Shown piece after piece: positions 35,893 to 44,456 of a stretch of 64,000 nt of DNA. Both the position numbers and the translations under genes were made by a program. The DNA is taken from positions 62,001 through 126,000 of the forward strand of contig CAVVCU010000007.1 of assembly GCA_963746825.1 (NCBI GenBank), given 5' to 3'. The stretch is from JACVRW01 sp963746825 (lineage in GTDB: Bacteria > Actinomycetota > Thermoleophilia > Solirubrobacterales > Thermoleophilaceae). The notes beneath the pieces were generated by a model, which saw only the letters and a list, made by a program, of their open reading frames with translations, did not search any database and was not told the DNA's origin. The number at the start of each line of letters is the position of its first letter. The stretch's first letter is position 1.

Positions 35893-36346
35893 TCAGTCGT
35901 CCCCGAGGAAGTTGAGCGGGTTGAGGCAGGTGTCGGCCACGTCGAGCGCCTCCTCGACCGGCATCGGGGCGAGCGGCGCGCGCGGGTGCTCTCGCTCGTA
36001 CACGTAGCGGCGATAGCCCAGGCAGACGATCCAGATCTGGTTGCTCACCCGCCCCAGGCCGCGCAGCGAGCGAAAGGCGTCCACCGCCTTGGCCGGGGCG
36101 GTGCGGATGGCCCGGGCGGGCCGGCGCGCCGGCACGGGTGGCGCGACCGCGGGCAGGCTGGCGCCCTGGGCGCTCGTGCCGCCGGCCGCAGGACCGGCGA
36201 GCCCGCGTGCCAGCGCCGCTCCCAGCTCGCGGTCCTGTTCGGGGGCCCGTCCCGGCCGCGGCGGCGGCCAGCGCGCCCAGGGCCAGCGCCGCCAGCAACA
36301 GCAGTCCCACCCATTCGACCGTGGCCTGGCCGCTCGCGTCTCGCAT
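35893..36346 (-). CDS. TadE/Flp-like pseudopilin protein, frame broken near 36243
   Basis: Begins MRDASGQATVEWVGLLLLAA at ATG 36346, a pilin-like N-terminus. After the helix the frame changes near a run of five G's, and the second frame continues EQDRELGAALARGLAGPAAG to the stop, ending CLNPLNFLGDD. The span (3n+1) fits one extra base; the joined protein is ~150 residues. No tad/flp assembly genes are in the window, so its secretion partner is unknown. Confidence 0.65.
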
Positions 36347-36520
36347 CGCCCGGCGACCGTACGACTGCGCCGCGCAGGCGTGGGTTCGCTGTGCAACAAC
36401 CTGGCACCAAGCCGGCCAAGGCGCGGAGTTTCACCCTGTCGCGCACTTATTAACGCTTAACGAAAGCCTAATTTGTCCGAGGCTTGACACAACCCACCCA
36501 CCGTGGAAGGGTCGCGGCCG

Positions 36521-37726
36521 ATGACCACGGGCACCGGCTCCCTCAGCTCCCTCCGCGAGCTAAACCGCCTGAAGGTCGTGGACTTCCTCCGCACGAACGG
36601 CACCGCGAGCCGGGCCGACGTCGCCCGCCGCACCGGCCTCTCGCGCTCGACCGTGTCCACCCTGGTGGCCGACCTGCAGCGCCGCGGCCTGGTGGTCGAC
36701 CGCGAGGTCACGAGCGCCGGCGAGGGCAGGCCGGGCCGTCCCGCCACCCTTATCGCGCTCGATCCCTCGGCCGGCACCGCCGTCGGGGTCGACTTCGACC
36801 ACGACCGCGTCGGCGTGGCCGTGTCCGACCTGTCGCGCGCGGTCCTCGCCGAGACCTGGCACCCCTGGGACGTCGACAACGACGCCGAGGGCGCCCTCGA
36901 CCTCGCCGCCGAGAAGATCGGCTGCGTGCTCGACGAGGCCGAGGTGGATCGCGAGGGGGTGCTCGGCGCGGGGATGGCGCTGGCCGGGCCGATCGACCAG
37001 GAGCAGCGCGGGCTCCACAAGTCCGCCGTGCTTCCCGACTGGGCCGGCGTGGACGCCGCCCACGAGCTCGAGGAGCGGGTGGGCTTTCCCACCTACGTCG
37101 ACAACGACGCCAACCTGGGCGCGCTGGCGGAGGTCACGCTCGGCGCCGGGCGCAACGCCCGCTTCGCCGCTTATGTGTCGCTGTCGTCGGGCATCGGGGC
37201 GGGCATGGTCGTCGACGGCAGCCCCTACCGCGGACACGCCGGCACGGCGGGCGAGATCGGCCACGTGGTGGTCGATCCCCAGGGCCCGATCTGCCGCTGT
37301 GGCAATCGCGGCTGCCTGGAGACCCTGGCCTCGAGCCAGGCCCTGGTCAGCCTGCTGCAGCCCACCCACGACGACGAAATCAACATTCGAGATGTGATCG
37401 AGCTGGCGCAGGGCGGCGACCCCGGCGCGCGGCGGGCGATCACCGACGCAGGACGAGTGGTCGGCGGCGTGATCGCCGGGCTCGTGAATCTGTTCAGCCC
37501 GGAGATGGTCGTGATCGGTGGCGACCTGGGCGAAGCCGGCGAGCTGCTGCTAGGACCGCTCCGCGAAGCGGCGGTGCGTGACGCGATGCCCGCGGCAGTG
37601 AGCGGGTTGCAGATAGTCGCCGGAGAGCTGGGCGAGCGGGCCAATCTGCTTGGCGCGCTCGCGCTCGTGCTCATGCAGTCCGAGCACGAGGTGGCCGCAC
37701 GCGTTGCCGGAAGCGCGGCGGCATGA
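36521..37726 (+). CDS. ROK-family transcriptional regulator (sugar-responsive)
   Basis: A 401-residue repressor from ATG 36521, with GGAAGG 10 bases upstream (GTG 36503 is less likely). The N-terminal winged HTH is ASRADVARRTGLSRSTVSTLVADL. The ROK sugar-binding domain has VDNDANLGALAEV, and the zinc motif GPICRCGNRGCLET. XylR/NagC-type regulators of this build control adjoining sugar operons, releasing DNA when sugar binds. The binding-protein gene follows within ~33 bases, so the regulator is the first gene of the operon. Confidence 0.92.
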   Translation: MTTGTGSLSSLRELNRLKVVDFLRTNGTASRADVARRTGLSRSTVSTLVADLQRRGLVVDREVTSAGEGRPGRPATLIALDPSAGTAVGVDFDHDRVGVAVSDLSRAVLAETWHPWDVDNDAEGALDLAAEKIGCVLDEAEVDREGVLGAGMALAGPIDQEQRGLHKSAVLPDWAGVDAAHELEERVGFPTYVDNDANLGALAEVTLGAGRNARFAAYVSLSSGIGAGMVVDGSPYRGHAGTAGEIGHVVVDPQGPICRCGNRGCLETLASSQALVSLLQPTHDDEINIRDVIELAQGGDPGARRAITDAGRVVGGVIAGLVNLFSPEMVVIGGDLGEAGELLLGPLREAAVRDAMPAAVSGLQIVAGELGERANLLGALALVLMQSEHEVAARVAGSAAA

Positions 37727-37758
37727 AGACAAGTCCCCAAAACGAGGAGGAGAGGAAA

Positions 37759-38865
37759 GTGTTCAAGAAGAACACCATCTGGGCGCTGGCTGCGGCCGGT
37801 GTCCTAGCCATGAGCGGTCTTGCCGCCTGTGGCGACGACGAGGACGAAGGAAGCGGTGGCGGCGGAGGCGGAGGCGGCGGTGACGCTCCGAAGGTCGGAG
37901 TACTGCTGCCCGACTCGCAGTCGTCGGTGCGCTGGGAGACGGTCGACCGGCCGTTCCTGCAGCAGGCGTTCGAGAAGGCCGGCGTCGACGCCGACATCCA
38001 GAACGCCGAGGGCGACAAGTCGACCCAGCAGCAGCAGGCCGAGCAGATGATCACCAACGGCGCGAAGGTGCTGCTGCTGGTGAACCTCGACTCGGGCTCC
38101 GGTGCGGCGATCGCCGGTAACGCGGCTTCGCAGGGCGTCAAGGTGATCGACTACGACCGCCTCACGCTCGACACCGACGCCACCGATTACTACGTCTCGT
38201 TCGACAACGAGAAGGTCGGCGAGCTGCAGGGTCAGGGCCTCGTCGACTGCATCGGCGACGCCCAGGGCGCGAACATCGCCGTGCTGAACGGCTCGCCCAC
38301 CGACAACAACGCCACCCTGTTCAAGAACGGCTACGACTCGATCATCAACCCGAAGTTCGAGTCGGGAGAGTGGAACGAAGTGGCGGATCAGTCCGTGCCC
38401 GACTGGGACAACCAGCAGGCGCTGACGATCTTCGAGCAGATGCTGCAGAAGGCCAACAACGAGGTCGACGGAGTGCTCGCGGCCAACGACGGCCTCGGCA
38501 ACGCGGCCATCTCGGCCATCAAGCAGCGCAAGCTCGACCAGATCCCGGTCACGGGCCAGGACGCAACGCTCGAGGGCATCCAGAACATCGTCAACGGAGA
38601 CCAGTGCATGACGGTCTACAAGGCGATCGAGAAGGAGGCCGCGGCGGCGGCGGAGCTGGCGATCGCGCTGGCCAAGGGCGAGGAGCCCACGGCTGAGACC
38701 GTGCCGATCGACAACGGAACCGAAGAAGTCCCGAGCATCCTGCTCGAGCCGGTTCCGGTGACGAAGGACAACATCGGCGAGTACATCGGCAACCCTGACT
38801 TCCCCACCAAGGAAGACATCTGTGCCGGCAAGGTCGCCGCGAAGTGCCAGGAGCTGGGCCTCTAG
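37759..38865 (+). CDS. XylF-like sugar ABC transporter binding lipoprotein
   Basis: A 368-residue lipoprotein from GTG 37759, placed 6-8 bases after GGAGGAGAGG. Signal and lipobox: AAAGVLAMSGLAAC, then a Gly/Asp-rich linker. The periplasmic-binding fold shows VGVLLPDSQSSVRWETVD and VIDYDRLTLDTDATDYYVSF followed by DNEKVGELQ, very close to XylF/ChvE. A pentose or related monosaccharide is therefore the probable ligand, unproven. Separated from the ATPase gene by a strong hairpin, which usually favours excess binding protein. Confidence 0.92.
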   Translation: MFKKNTIWALAAAGVLAMSGLAACGDDEDEGSGGGGGGGGGDAPKVGVLLPDSQSSVRWETVDRPFLQQAFEKAGVDADIQNAEGDKSTQQQQAEQMITNGAKVLLLVNLDSGSGAAIAGNAASQGVKVIDYDRLTLDTDATDYYVSFDNEKVGELQGQGLVDCIGDAQGANIAVLNGSPTDNNATLFKNGYDSIINPKFESGEWNEVADQSVPDWDNQQALTIFEQMLQKANNEVDGVLAANDGLGNAAISAIKQRKLDQIPVTGQDATLEGIQNIVNGDQCMTVYKAIEKEAAAAAELAIALAKGEEPTAETVPIDNGTEEVPSILLEPVPVTKDNIGEYIGNPDFPTKEDICAGKVAAKCQELGL

Positions 38866-38882
38866 AGCCAGCAGTCGTCAAG

Positions 38883-38912
38883 ATTCCCGGGGCGTTTCGG
38901 CGCCCCGGGAAT
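38883..38912 (+). terminator. Intercistronic hairpin between binding protein and ATPase genes
   Basis: A perfect 12-bp stem, ATTCCCGGGGCG with CGCCCCGGGAAT, loop TTTCGG, starting 17 bases after the binding-protein stop. Only TTTGA follows, so it probably acts as a partial terminator or mRNA stabiliser rather than a full stop. Confidence 0.75.
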
Positions 38913-38936
38913 TTGACCCTAGGAGAGAGAGGCTGT

Positions 38937-39722
38937 ATGAGCGACGCACCGCTCCTCGAGCTGCGCGAGGTGAGCAAGCACTTCGGTGCCGTGATCGCGC
39001 TGCACGAGGTGGACATGACCGTGAACGCCGGATGCGTCACCGCGCTTGTGGGCGACAACGGCGCCGGCAAGTCGACCCTGATCAAGTGCGTCGCCGGCAT
39101 CTACCGGATCGACCACGGGAAGGTCGCCTTCAACGGCGAGACGGTCAACATCACCCACCCGCGTGAGGCCTCGGCCCTGGGGATCGAGGTCGTCTACCAG
39201 GACCTCGCTCTCGCCGACAACCTCGACGTGGTCGAGAACATGTTCCTCGGGCGGGAGGAGCTCGAGCGACTGCGCACCCTCGACGAGACCAAGATGGAGG
39301 CGCGGGCCCGCGACACCCTCGCGAGCCTGTCGGTCACGACCATTCGCAGCGTGCGCCAGACGGTCGCCGGTCTGTCCGGCGGTCAGCGCCAGTCGGTGGC
39401 CGTGGCCAAGGCCGTGATGTGGAACTCGAAGCTCGTGATCCTCGACGAGCCCACGGCCGCGCTGGGTGTGGCCCAGACGCGGCAGGTGCTCGACCTGGTC
39501 AAGCGCCTCTCCGAGCAGGGCCTCGGCGTACTCCTCATCTCGCACAACCTGCACGACATCTTCGAGGTCGCCGACGACATCACCGTGCTTCGGCTCGGCC
39601 AGAAGGTGGCCGAGTTCAAGCGCCGCGAGACCACCGAGGAGGAGGTCGTGCACGCCATCACGGCAGGCAAGCTGTCAAAGGTTCCCGGCCTCGCCGACGA
39701 GCCCGAGGAGGCCGTGGCATGA
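38937..39722 (+). CDS. Sugar ABC transporter ATP-binding protein (single domain)
   Basis: A 261-residue ATPase: Walker A GDNGAGKSTLIK, signature LSGGQRQSVAVAKAV, Walker B LVILDEPTAAL, and switch His in LISHNLHD. XylG and RbsA are double-domain (~500 residues), while this has one, like FrcA. Two copies would serve each transporter. ATG 38937 follows AGGAGAGAG; its end overlaps the permease (ATGA). Confidence 0.95.
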   Translation: MSDAPLLELREVSKHFGAVIALHEVDMTVNAGCVTALVGDNGAGKSTLIKCVAGIYRIDHGKVAFNGETVNITHPREASALGIEVVYQDLALADNLDVVENMFLGREELERLRTLDETKMEARARDTLASLSVTTIRSVRQTVAGLSGGQRQSVAVAKAVMWNSKLVILDEPTAALGVAQTRQVLDLVKRLSEQGLGVLLISHNLHDIFEVADDITVLRLGQKVAEFKRRETTEEEVVHAITAGKLSKVPGLADEPEEAVA

Positions 39723-40957
39723 GCACCGCAACCGCCACGCCCTCAGGAGCACCGGGACCCGCCGCCGCTCGGAATGGCATCGCCGACGCCGCCCGCGACT
39801 GGTGGACCGACGTCCGCTCGGGCCAGCTCGGATCGCTGCCCATCATCATCGGCCTGATCGTGATCGCGATCGTCTTCCAGACGCAGAACGACCGCTTTCT
39901 CACGTCGGGCAACTTCGTCAACCTCATCGTCCAGTCGGCGGCCTACACCACCATCGCCATGGGCGTGGTCTTCGTCCTGCTGCTGGGGGAGATCGACCTG
40001 TCCGTGGGCTACGTGTCCGCCGTGGCGGGCGTGATCGCCACCGTCCTGCTGATTCCGGACGGCAGCCAGGTCGCCACGCCGATAGCCGTGGCGCTCGCGC
40101 TCGGGTCGGGCATCGCGATCGGCACGTTCCACGGGCTGATCATCACCAAGATCGGCATCCCGTCGTTCGTGGTCACGCTGGCCGGCCTGATCGCCTGGAA
40201 CGGGGTGGTGCTGCTGCTCATAGGCAGCCGCGGCACGGTGATCCTCCAGGACTCGTTCATGATCGGCCTGGCCAACGACTTCCTGCCCGAGGCCACCTCG
40301 TGGATCCTCTGGGTGGTGGCCGTGCTGATCTTCGCCGCCATCCAGCTCAACGAGGTGCGCGTGCGCCGGCGCGCCGGTCTCGAGCACAGCCCGATCGCCT
40401 TGATCGCGTTGCGCATCGGCTTCCTGGCGCTCGTGCTGGGGATCGTCGTGTGGGTGGCCAACGAGGACCGCGGCATCCCGTACGTGTTCCTGCTGGTCGG
40501 GTTCTTCCTGCTGTTCTGGGGCTTCGTCCTCTCGCGCACGAGGTTCGGCCGCTACGTGTACGCGGTCGGCGGCAACGCCGAGGCGGCGCGCCGGGCCGGC
40601 ATCAACGTCGATCGCATCAAGATCATGGTGTTCGCGATCTGCTCGTTCATGGCGGCCGTGGGCGGGCTCGTGCTCGCCTCGCGCCTGCGCTCGGTCGACA
40701 CCGGCGCCGGCGGCGGCGAGGTGCTGCTCTACTCGATCGCCGCGGCGGTGATCGGCGGCACGTCGCTGTTCGGCGGCATCGGCCACATCAAGAGCGCGCT
40801 GCTCGGCGCGCTGGTGATCGCCTCGATCGACAACGGGCTCGGGCTGCTCGGCCTCGGCTCGGGGGAGAAGTTCGTGATCACCGGCGCCGTGCTGCTGCTC
40901 GCCGTGACCGTCGACTCGCTGTCGCGCAAGCGCCAGACGGCAACCGGACGAGCGTGA
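39719..40957 (+). CDS. XylH-like sugar ABC transporter permease
   Basis: A 412-residue permease with about ten hydrophobic segments (LPIIIGLIVIAIVFQ, MGVVFVLLLGEIDLSVGYVS, and later). GEIDLSVG is the BPD_transp_2 signature, and VYAVGGNAEAARRAGINVDR is the XylH/RbsC-type cytoplasmic loop. The gene overlaps the ATPase upstream and the SDR gene downstream. Works with 37759 and 38937. Confidence 0.94.
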   Translation: MSTATATPSGAPGPAAARNGIADAARDWWTDVRSGQLGSLPIIIGLIVIAIVFQTQNDRFLTSGNFVNLIVQSAAYTTIAMGVVFVLLLGEIDLSVGYVSAVAGVIATVLLIPDGSQVATPIAVALALGSGIAIGTFHGLIITKIGIPSFVVTLAGLIAWNGVVLLLIGSRGTVILQDSFMIGLANDFLPEATSWILWVVAVLIFAAIQLNEVRVRRRAGLEHSPIALIALRIGFLALVLGIVVWVANEDRGIPYVFLLVGFFLLFWGFVLSRTRFGRYVYAVGGNAEAARRAGINVDRIKIMVFAICSFMAAVGGLVLASRLRSVDTGAGGGEVLLYSIAAAVIGGTSLFGGIGHIKSALLGALVIASIDNGLGLLGLGSGEKFVITGAVLLLAVTVDSLSRKRQTATGRA

Positions 40958-41650
40958 ACGGACAGAGCCGCCTTCATCACCGGCGCCAGCCGCGGGGTTG
41001 GCGCCGCGGTCGGCCGTGCCTTTCACGAGGCGGGCGCGCAGGTGGCGCTCGCCTCGCGAAGCGGCGACGATCTCGGCCTCTCGGATGCCCTGGGGGTGGA
41101 GTGCGACGTGCGCTCGCCCGACAGCGTGGAGGCGGCGGTCGCCGCGGCCGTCGAGCGCTTCGGGACGCTCGACGTGGTGGTGGCCAACGCCGGTGTGGGC
41201 GCCTACGGCCCGTTCCTGGAGATGGATCCCGACGACGTCGAGGCGATGATCGACATCAACCTCAAGGGGGTCATGTACACGGCGCGCTTCGGGCTCCCGC
41301 ACCTGATCGAGTCGAAGGGCGACTTCGTGTCGCTGGCCTCGGTGGCCGGGCTGCGCGCCTTCCCCGGGGAGGCGGTCTACAACGCCTCGAAGTTCGGCCA
41401 GGTGGGCTTCACGCGCGCGCTCGACCACGAGATGCGCGAGCTGGGCGTGCGCGTGACCAACATCGCGCCGGGCGGCATCGCCACCGACTTCGCCATGGGC
41501 TCGGGGCGCACGCCGGACATGCCCGAGCTCGAGGGCATGATGAGCGCGGAGGAGGTGGCCGACGTGGTGCTGTTCGCGGTCACCCGCCCGCGCGGGATGC
41601 GCATGCTGACCGTGTCCTTCCGGCCCATGGAGGAGGGCTCGTGGGGCTGA
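40954..41650 (+). CDS. Short-chain dehydrogenase of the sugar operon, frame broken near 40962
   Basis: An SDR of about 231 residues. The NAD(P) motif FITGASRGVGAAVGRAF lies in a frame that has no start after the permease stop; GTG 40954, overlapping that stop by the usual GTGA, is one base out of frame, and the span (3n+1) fits one extra base near GGACAG. Catalytic residues: Asn-Ala-Gly in VVVANAGVGAYG and YNASK (Tyr/Lys). Position suggests oxidation of the imported sugar or a derivative. Confidence 0.85.
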
Positions 41651-42606
41651 GACTGGGTCTGCTGTCCACCGCCCGCATCAACGAGAAGCTGGCGGCCGGT
41701 GCGGCGCTGGTGGACGAGGTGGAGCTGGCGGCCATCGGCTCGCGCGATCTCGGGCGGGCCGAGGAGCAGGCCGCGGCCCTGGGCGTCGAGCGGGCGCTCG
41801 GCTCCTACGAGGCGGTGCTGGAGGACCCCGAGGTCGACGCCGTCTACGTTGCGCTGCCCAACTCGATGCACGTGGACTGGTCGATCCGGGCGCTCGCGGC
41901 GGGCAAGCACGTGCTGTGCGAGAAGCCGATGGCTCGCTCGGTCGAGCCGGTGGAGCGCGCCTTCGACGCCGCCGAGGACGCCGGCCTGGTGCTGGCCGAG
42001 GCCTTCATGTGGCGCCACCATCCCCAGGCCCGCAAGCTGGTCGAGCTGCTGCCGCGGGTGGGCAGCCTGCGCCTGGTGCGCGCGTCGTTCTCGTTCGCCC
42101 TGGACGGCACCGGCGACCTGCGCCAGTCGGGCGAGCTCGAGGGCGGCGCCCTGATGGACGTGGGCTGCTATTGCGTGAGCGGAGCGCGCCTGGTGGCCGG
42201 CGAGCCCGTCGAGGTGTTCGGGGTCCAGACCACCGGCGGCGACGGCGTGGACGTGCGCTTCAGCGGCGTGATGCGCTTCGAGGGCGACGTGCTCTGCGAG
42301 TTCGACTGCGGCATCGACATGGCGCCCCGCCACAGCCTCGAGGTGGTGGGCTCCGAGGGGTCGCTGTTCCTGTCCGACCCCTTTCACTCACTCGAGCCCG
42401 ATATCGAGGTTCGCGCCTCCGGTGGCGCGGTCGAGGAGCTGCGCGCCGAGGACGCCAACCCCTACGCCTGCGAGCTGCGCGACTTCGCCGCCGCGGTGGC
42501 GGGCGAGCGGGAGCCGCTGCTGGGCCGCGCCGACGCGCTCGGCCAGGCCCGCGCCATCGAGGCGCTCTACCGCAGCGCCGCGACCGGGCAGATGGTCCGC
42601 CCGTAG
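41641..42606 (+). CDS. Gfo/Idh/MocA-family sugar dehydrogenase
   Basis: A 321-residue NAD(P)-dependent oxidoreductase from GTG 41641, overlapping the SDR by 10 bases. The Rossmann start is VGLRLGLLSTARINEKLA, the family motif is HVLCEKPMARSV (catalytic Lys in EKP), and later GGALMDVGCYCVSG and the substrate-domain ending are typical. Members include D-xylose dehydrogenases, consistent with a XylF-like transporter upstream. The substrate is inferred only. Confidence 0.9.
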   Translation: MGLRLGLLSTARINEKLAAGAALVDEVELAAIGSRDLGRAEEQAAALGVERALGSYEAVLEDPEVDAVYVALPNSMHVDWSIRALAAGKHVLCEKPMARSVEPVERAFDAAEDAGLVLAEAFMWRHHPQARKLVELLPRVGSLRLVRASFSFALDGTGDLRQSGELEGGALMDVGCYCVSGARLVAGEPVEVFGVQTTGGDGVDVRFSGVMRFEGDVLCEFDCGIDMAPRHSLEVVGSEGSLFLSDPFHSLEPDIEVRASGGAVEELRAEDANPYACELRDFAAAVAGEREPLLGRADALGQARAIEALYRSAATGQMVRP

Positions 42607-42629
42607 GGTCGCGCCCGTACGCTGGTGAG

Positions 42630-43817
42630 ATGGCCGCCTCCGCCGCCAGCGCTACCAGAAAGCCGCCGGCGGGCATCGCCGCGCTGGTCGAGCGCTACGA
42701 CCCCGACGTGATCGACGTGCCCGGCGGCCGCGGGCTGGTGCGGCTGCGCGTGCCCGAGCGGGGCGACTGGGACGCGCGCCTGTCGGACTCAGAGCTCGAG
42801 CTGGGGCCCGCGGACGAGGGCGACGAGCCCGACAGCGTGATCACCGCCGACGCCGCCACCTGGGGGCGCGTCGCCAAGGACGTGCGCGGGGGCATGCGCG
42901 CCTTTCGGTCCGGGCGCCTGCACATGCGCGGCAGCCTGCACCTGGGCGTGGGCTTCCTGGCCGCCACCAGCGGCTCCGCCGAGCCCGGGCGCCTGACCTT
43001 CGACACCCTGCGCACCCGCAGCGGGCGCATCTCGATCGTCTCGGCCGGCACCGGTGACCAGACCCTGCTCTGTCTCCACGGCCTGGGCGGCACCAAGGCC
43101 TCGTTTCTGCCCACGTTGGCCGCGCTGGCCGACGAGTACCGCGTGGTGGCCATGGACCTGCCCGGCTTCGGCGAGTCCGACAAGCCGATCGGGGCGCCCT
43201 ACAACTCGGCCTGGTTCGCCGGCTCGGTGTTCGACACGCTCGACGAGCTCGGGCTGGAGCGAGCCACGCTCGTGGGCAACAGCATGGGCGGCCGGGTCGC
43301 CATCGAGGCGGGCCTCGTTTCGCCCGAGCGGGTGGAGGGCCTGGTGCTGCTGAGCCCGGCCCTGGCCTGGCTTCGCGACCGCCGCTGGGTGCCGCTCGTG
43401 CGCCTGATGCGCCCCGAGCTCGGCCTCCTTCAGGTGACCCCGCGACCGCTGGTGGAGGCCGCGATGCGGCGCCTGATGCCCACCGCTTCCGACGGCTGGG
43501 CGGCGGCCGGGATGGACGAGTTCCTGCGGGCCTACCTCACGCGGCGCGGCCGCGCCGCCTTCTACGCCTCGGCGCGCAACATCTACCTCGACGAGCCCCA
43601 CGGCGACGACGGCTTCTGGGCCCGCCTGGGGTCGCTCGAGCGCGACTCGCTGTTCGTCTGGGGCCTCAACGACACGCTCGTGCCGGTGGGCTTTCGCCGC
43701 CACGTGGAGAAGGCGCTTTCGTCGGCGCGCCACGTGGAGCTGAACTGCGGCCACGTGCCGCAGCTGGAGCTCCCGCGGGAGACGCACGCCGCGGTGCGCG
43801 ACTTCCTGCGCCGCTGA
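42630..43817 (+). CDS. SCP2-like domain fused to alpha/beta hydrolase
   Basis: A 395-residue protein. Residues ~20-110 resemble a sterol-carrier (SCP2) fold (VRLRVPERGDWDARLSDSEL, DSVITADAATWGRVAKDVRG). The remainder is an alpha/beta hydrolase: LCLHGLGGTKASF (oxyanion), nucleophile in LVGNSMGGRVAIEAG, Asp in FVWGLNDTLVP, His in LNCGHVPQLELP. A fusion of lipid-binding and esterase/lipase-like domains suggests hydrolysis of a hydrophobic ester. Not coupled to the sugar operon (23-base gap). Confidence 0.88.
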   Translation: MAASAASATRKPPAGIAALVERYDPDVIDVPGGRGLVRLRVPERGDWDARLSDSELELGPADEGDEPDSVITADAATWGRVAKDVRGGMRAFRSGRLHMRGSLHLGVGFLAATSGSAEPGRLTFDTLRTRSGRISIVSAGTGDQTLLCLHGLGGTKASFLPTLAALADEYRVVAMDLPGFGESDKPIGAPYNSAWFAGSVFDTLDELGLERATLVGNSMGGRVAIEAGLVSPERVEGLVLLSPALAWLRDRRWVPLVRLMRPELGLLQVTPRPLVEAAMRRLMPTASDGWAAAGMDEFLRAYLTRRGRAAFYASARNIYLDEPHGDDGFWARLGSLERDSLFVWGLNDTLVPVGFRRHVEKALSSARHVELNCGHVPQLELPRETHAAVRDFLRR

Positions 43818-43841
43818 CCCCCGGCCCCTCCGGCGCGGTGA

Positions 43842-43885
43842 GTGGGCACTACTTGCGACGCTGGAGGTGGCAACGAGGGCCCACA
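43842..43885. repeat. Nested hairpin repeat, copy 2
   Basis: GTGGGC (43842-43847) and GCCCAC (43879-43884) enclose the sequence shared with copy 1: 43858-43885 matches 21786-21813 apart from one base. It lies between two converging genes, 24 bases after the hydrolase stop, a position suiting a bidirectional terminator. Confidence 0.65.
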
Positions 43886-43893
43886 CTCGTCGG

Positions 43894-44076
43894 TCAGGCG
43901 TCGCCGCGGTCCTCCAGGTCCTCCTCGAGATCGGTGCGCACCGGCACCTCCGGGGTGCCTTCGTCCGGCTCGCGGTCGGGGTCGCCGTCGTTCTCCAGCG
44001 GACCGCGCTCGGGGTCGAGGTCCTCCGCGGCCTGCTTGGCGGTCAGCTCTTCGGGCCTGTGCTCAGGGGATTCCAT
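43894..44076 (-). CDS. Tiny acidic hydrophilic protein, third of a tandem
   Basis: A 60-residue protein, MESPEHRPEELTAKQAAEDL, rich in Glu, Asp, Pro and Arg with no hydrophobic core and no Cys. It follows the 44080 gene by three bases. Similar start and composition suggest paralogy with the two genes upstream. Such proteins often behave as disordered stress or desiccation proteins (inference). Confidence 0.65.
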   Translation of the reverse strand: MESPEHRPEELTAKQAAEDLDPERGPLENDGDPDREPDEGTPEVPVRTDLEEDLEDRGDA

Positions 44077-44079
44077 GGC

Positions 44080-44253
44080 CTAATCGCGCTCCTTTAGGTC
44101 GTCATCAATCTCGCCGCTGCCGGGTCCGGCTTCCGAGCCTTCGACCGACGAGGACTCTTCGCCGGTCTCCCGCGCGAAGCGCCCGCCCTTGTCCTCCTGC
44201 TCCTCAGCGGTCTCGCGATTGAGATCGCCCGAGTCGTGCTCGCGGGACTCCAT
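44080..44253 (-). CDS. Tiny acidic hydrophilic protein, second of a tandem
   Basis: A 57-residue protein, MESREHDSGDLNRETAEEQE onward, ending IDDDLKERD. ATG 44253 shares a base with the previous stop (TGATG), showing translational coupling. Like its neighbours it is mostly Glu, Asp, Gly and Ser and would be disordered. Confidence 0.65.
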   Translation of the reverse strand: MESREHDSGDLNRETAEEQEDKGGRFARETGEESSSVEGSEAGPGSGEIDDDLKERD

Positions 44254-44423
44254 CAGTCGCTCACCTCCGAGGTGCCTTCCGGAGTCGCCGTGGTGCCCGG
44301 CTCGGCTGAGCCGCTCATCTCAGTCTCGTCGGTATCGGCGAGCTTGCTGGAGCCCTCGTTGGTCTGCTCTGTCGCCTCTTCGGCCTCGCGCTCGAAGGGC
44401 CCACGTTCATCTGGAGAGTTCAT
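44253..44423 (-). CDS. Tiny acidic hydrophilic protein, first of a tandem
   Basis: A 56-residue protein starting MNSPDERGPFEREAEEATEQ and ending TPEGTSEVSD. It is the first of three adjacent miniproteins of nearly equal size on the minus strand. Glu/Thr/Ser-rich, no predicted fold. It lies 33 bases after the stop of the TPM-domain gene and may be co-transcribed. Confidence 0.65.
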   Translation of the reverse strand: MNSPDERGPFEREAEEATEQTNEGSSKLADTDETEMSGSAEPGTTATPEGTSEVSD

Positions 44424-44456
44424 GGCCCCTCCGTACCCGGCCCGCGCGGGCGCGAC

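Noticed and set aside
39466..42606. A single very long plus-strand open frame crossing the permease and SDR genes
   Set aside because: Only its last ~320 codons (Gfo/Idh/MocA) are real; the rest is an Arg/Ala/Gly-rich shadow of genes in other frames.
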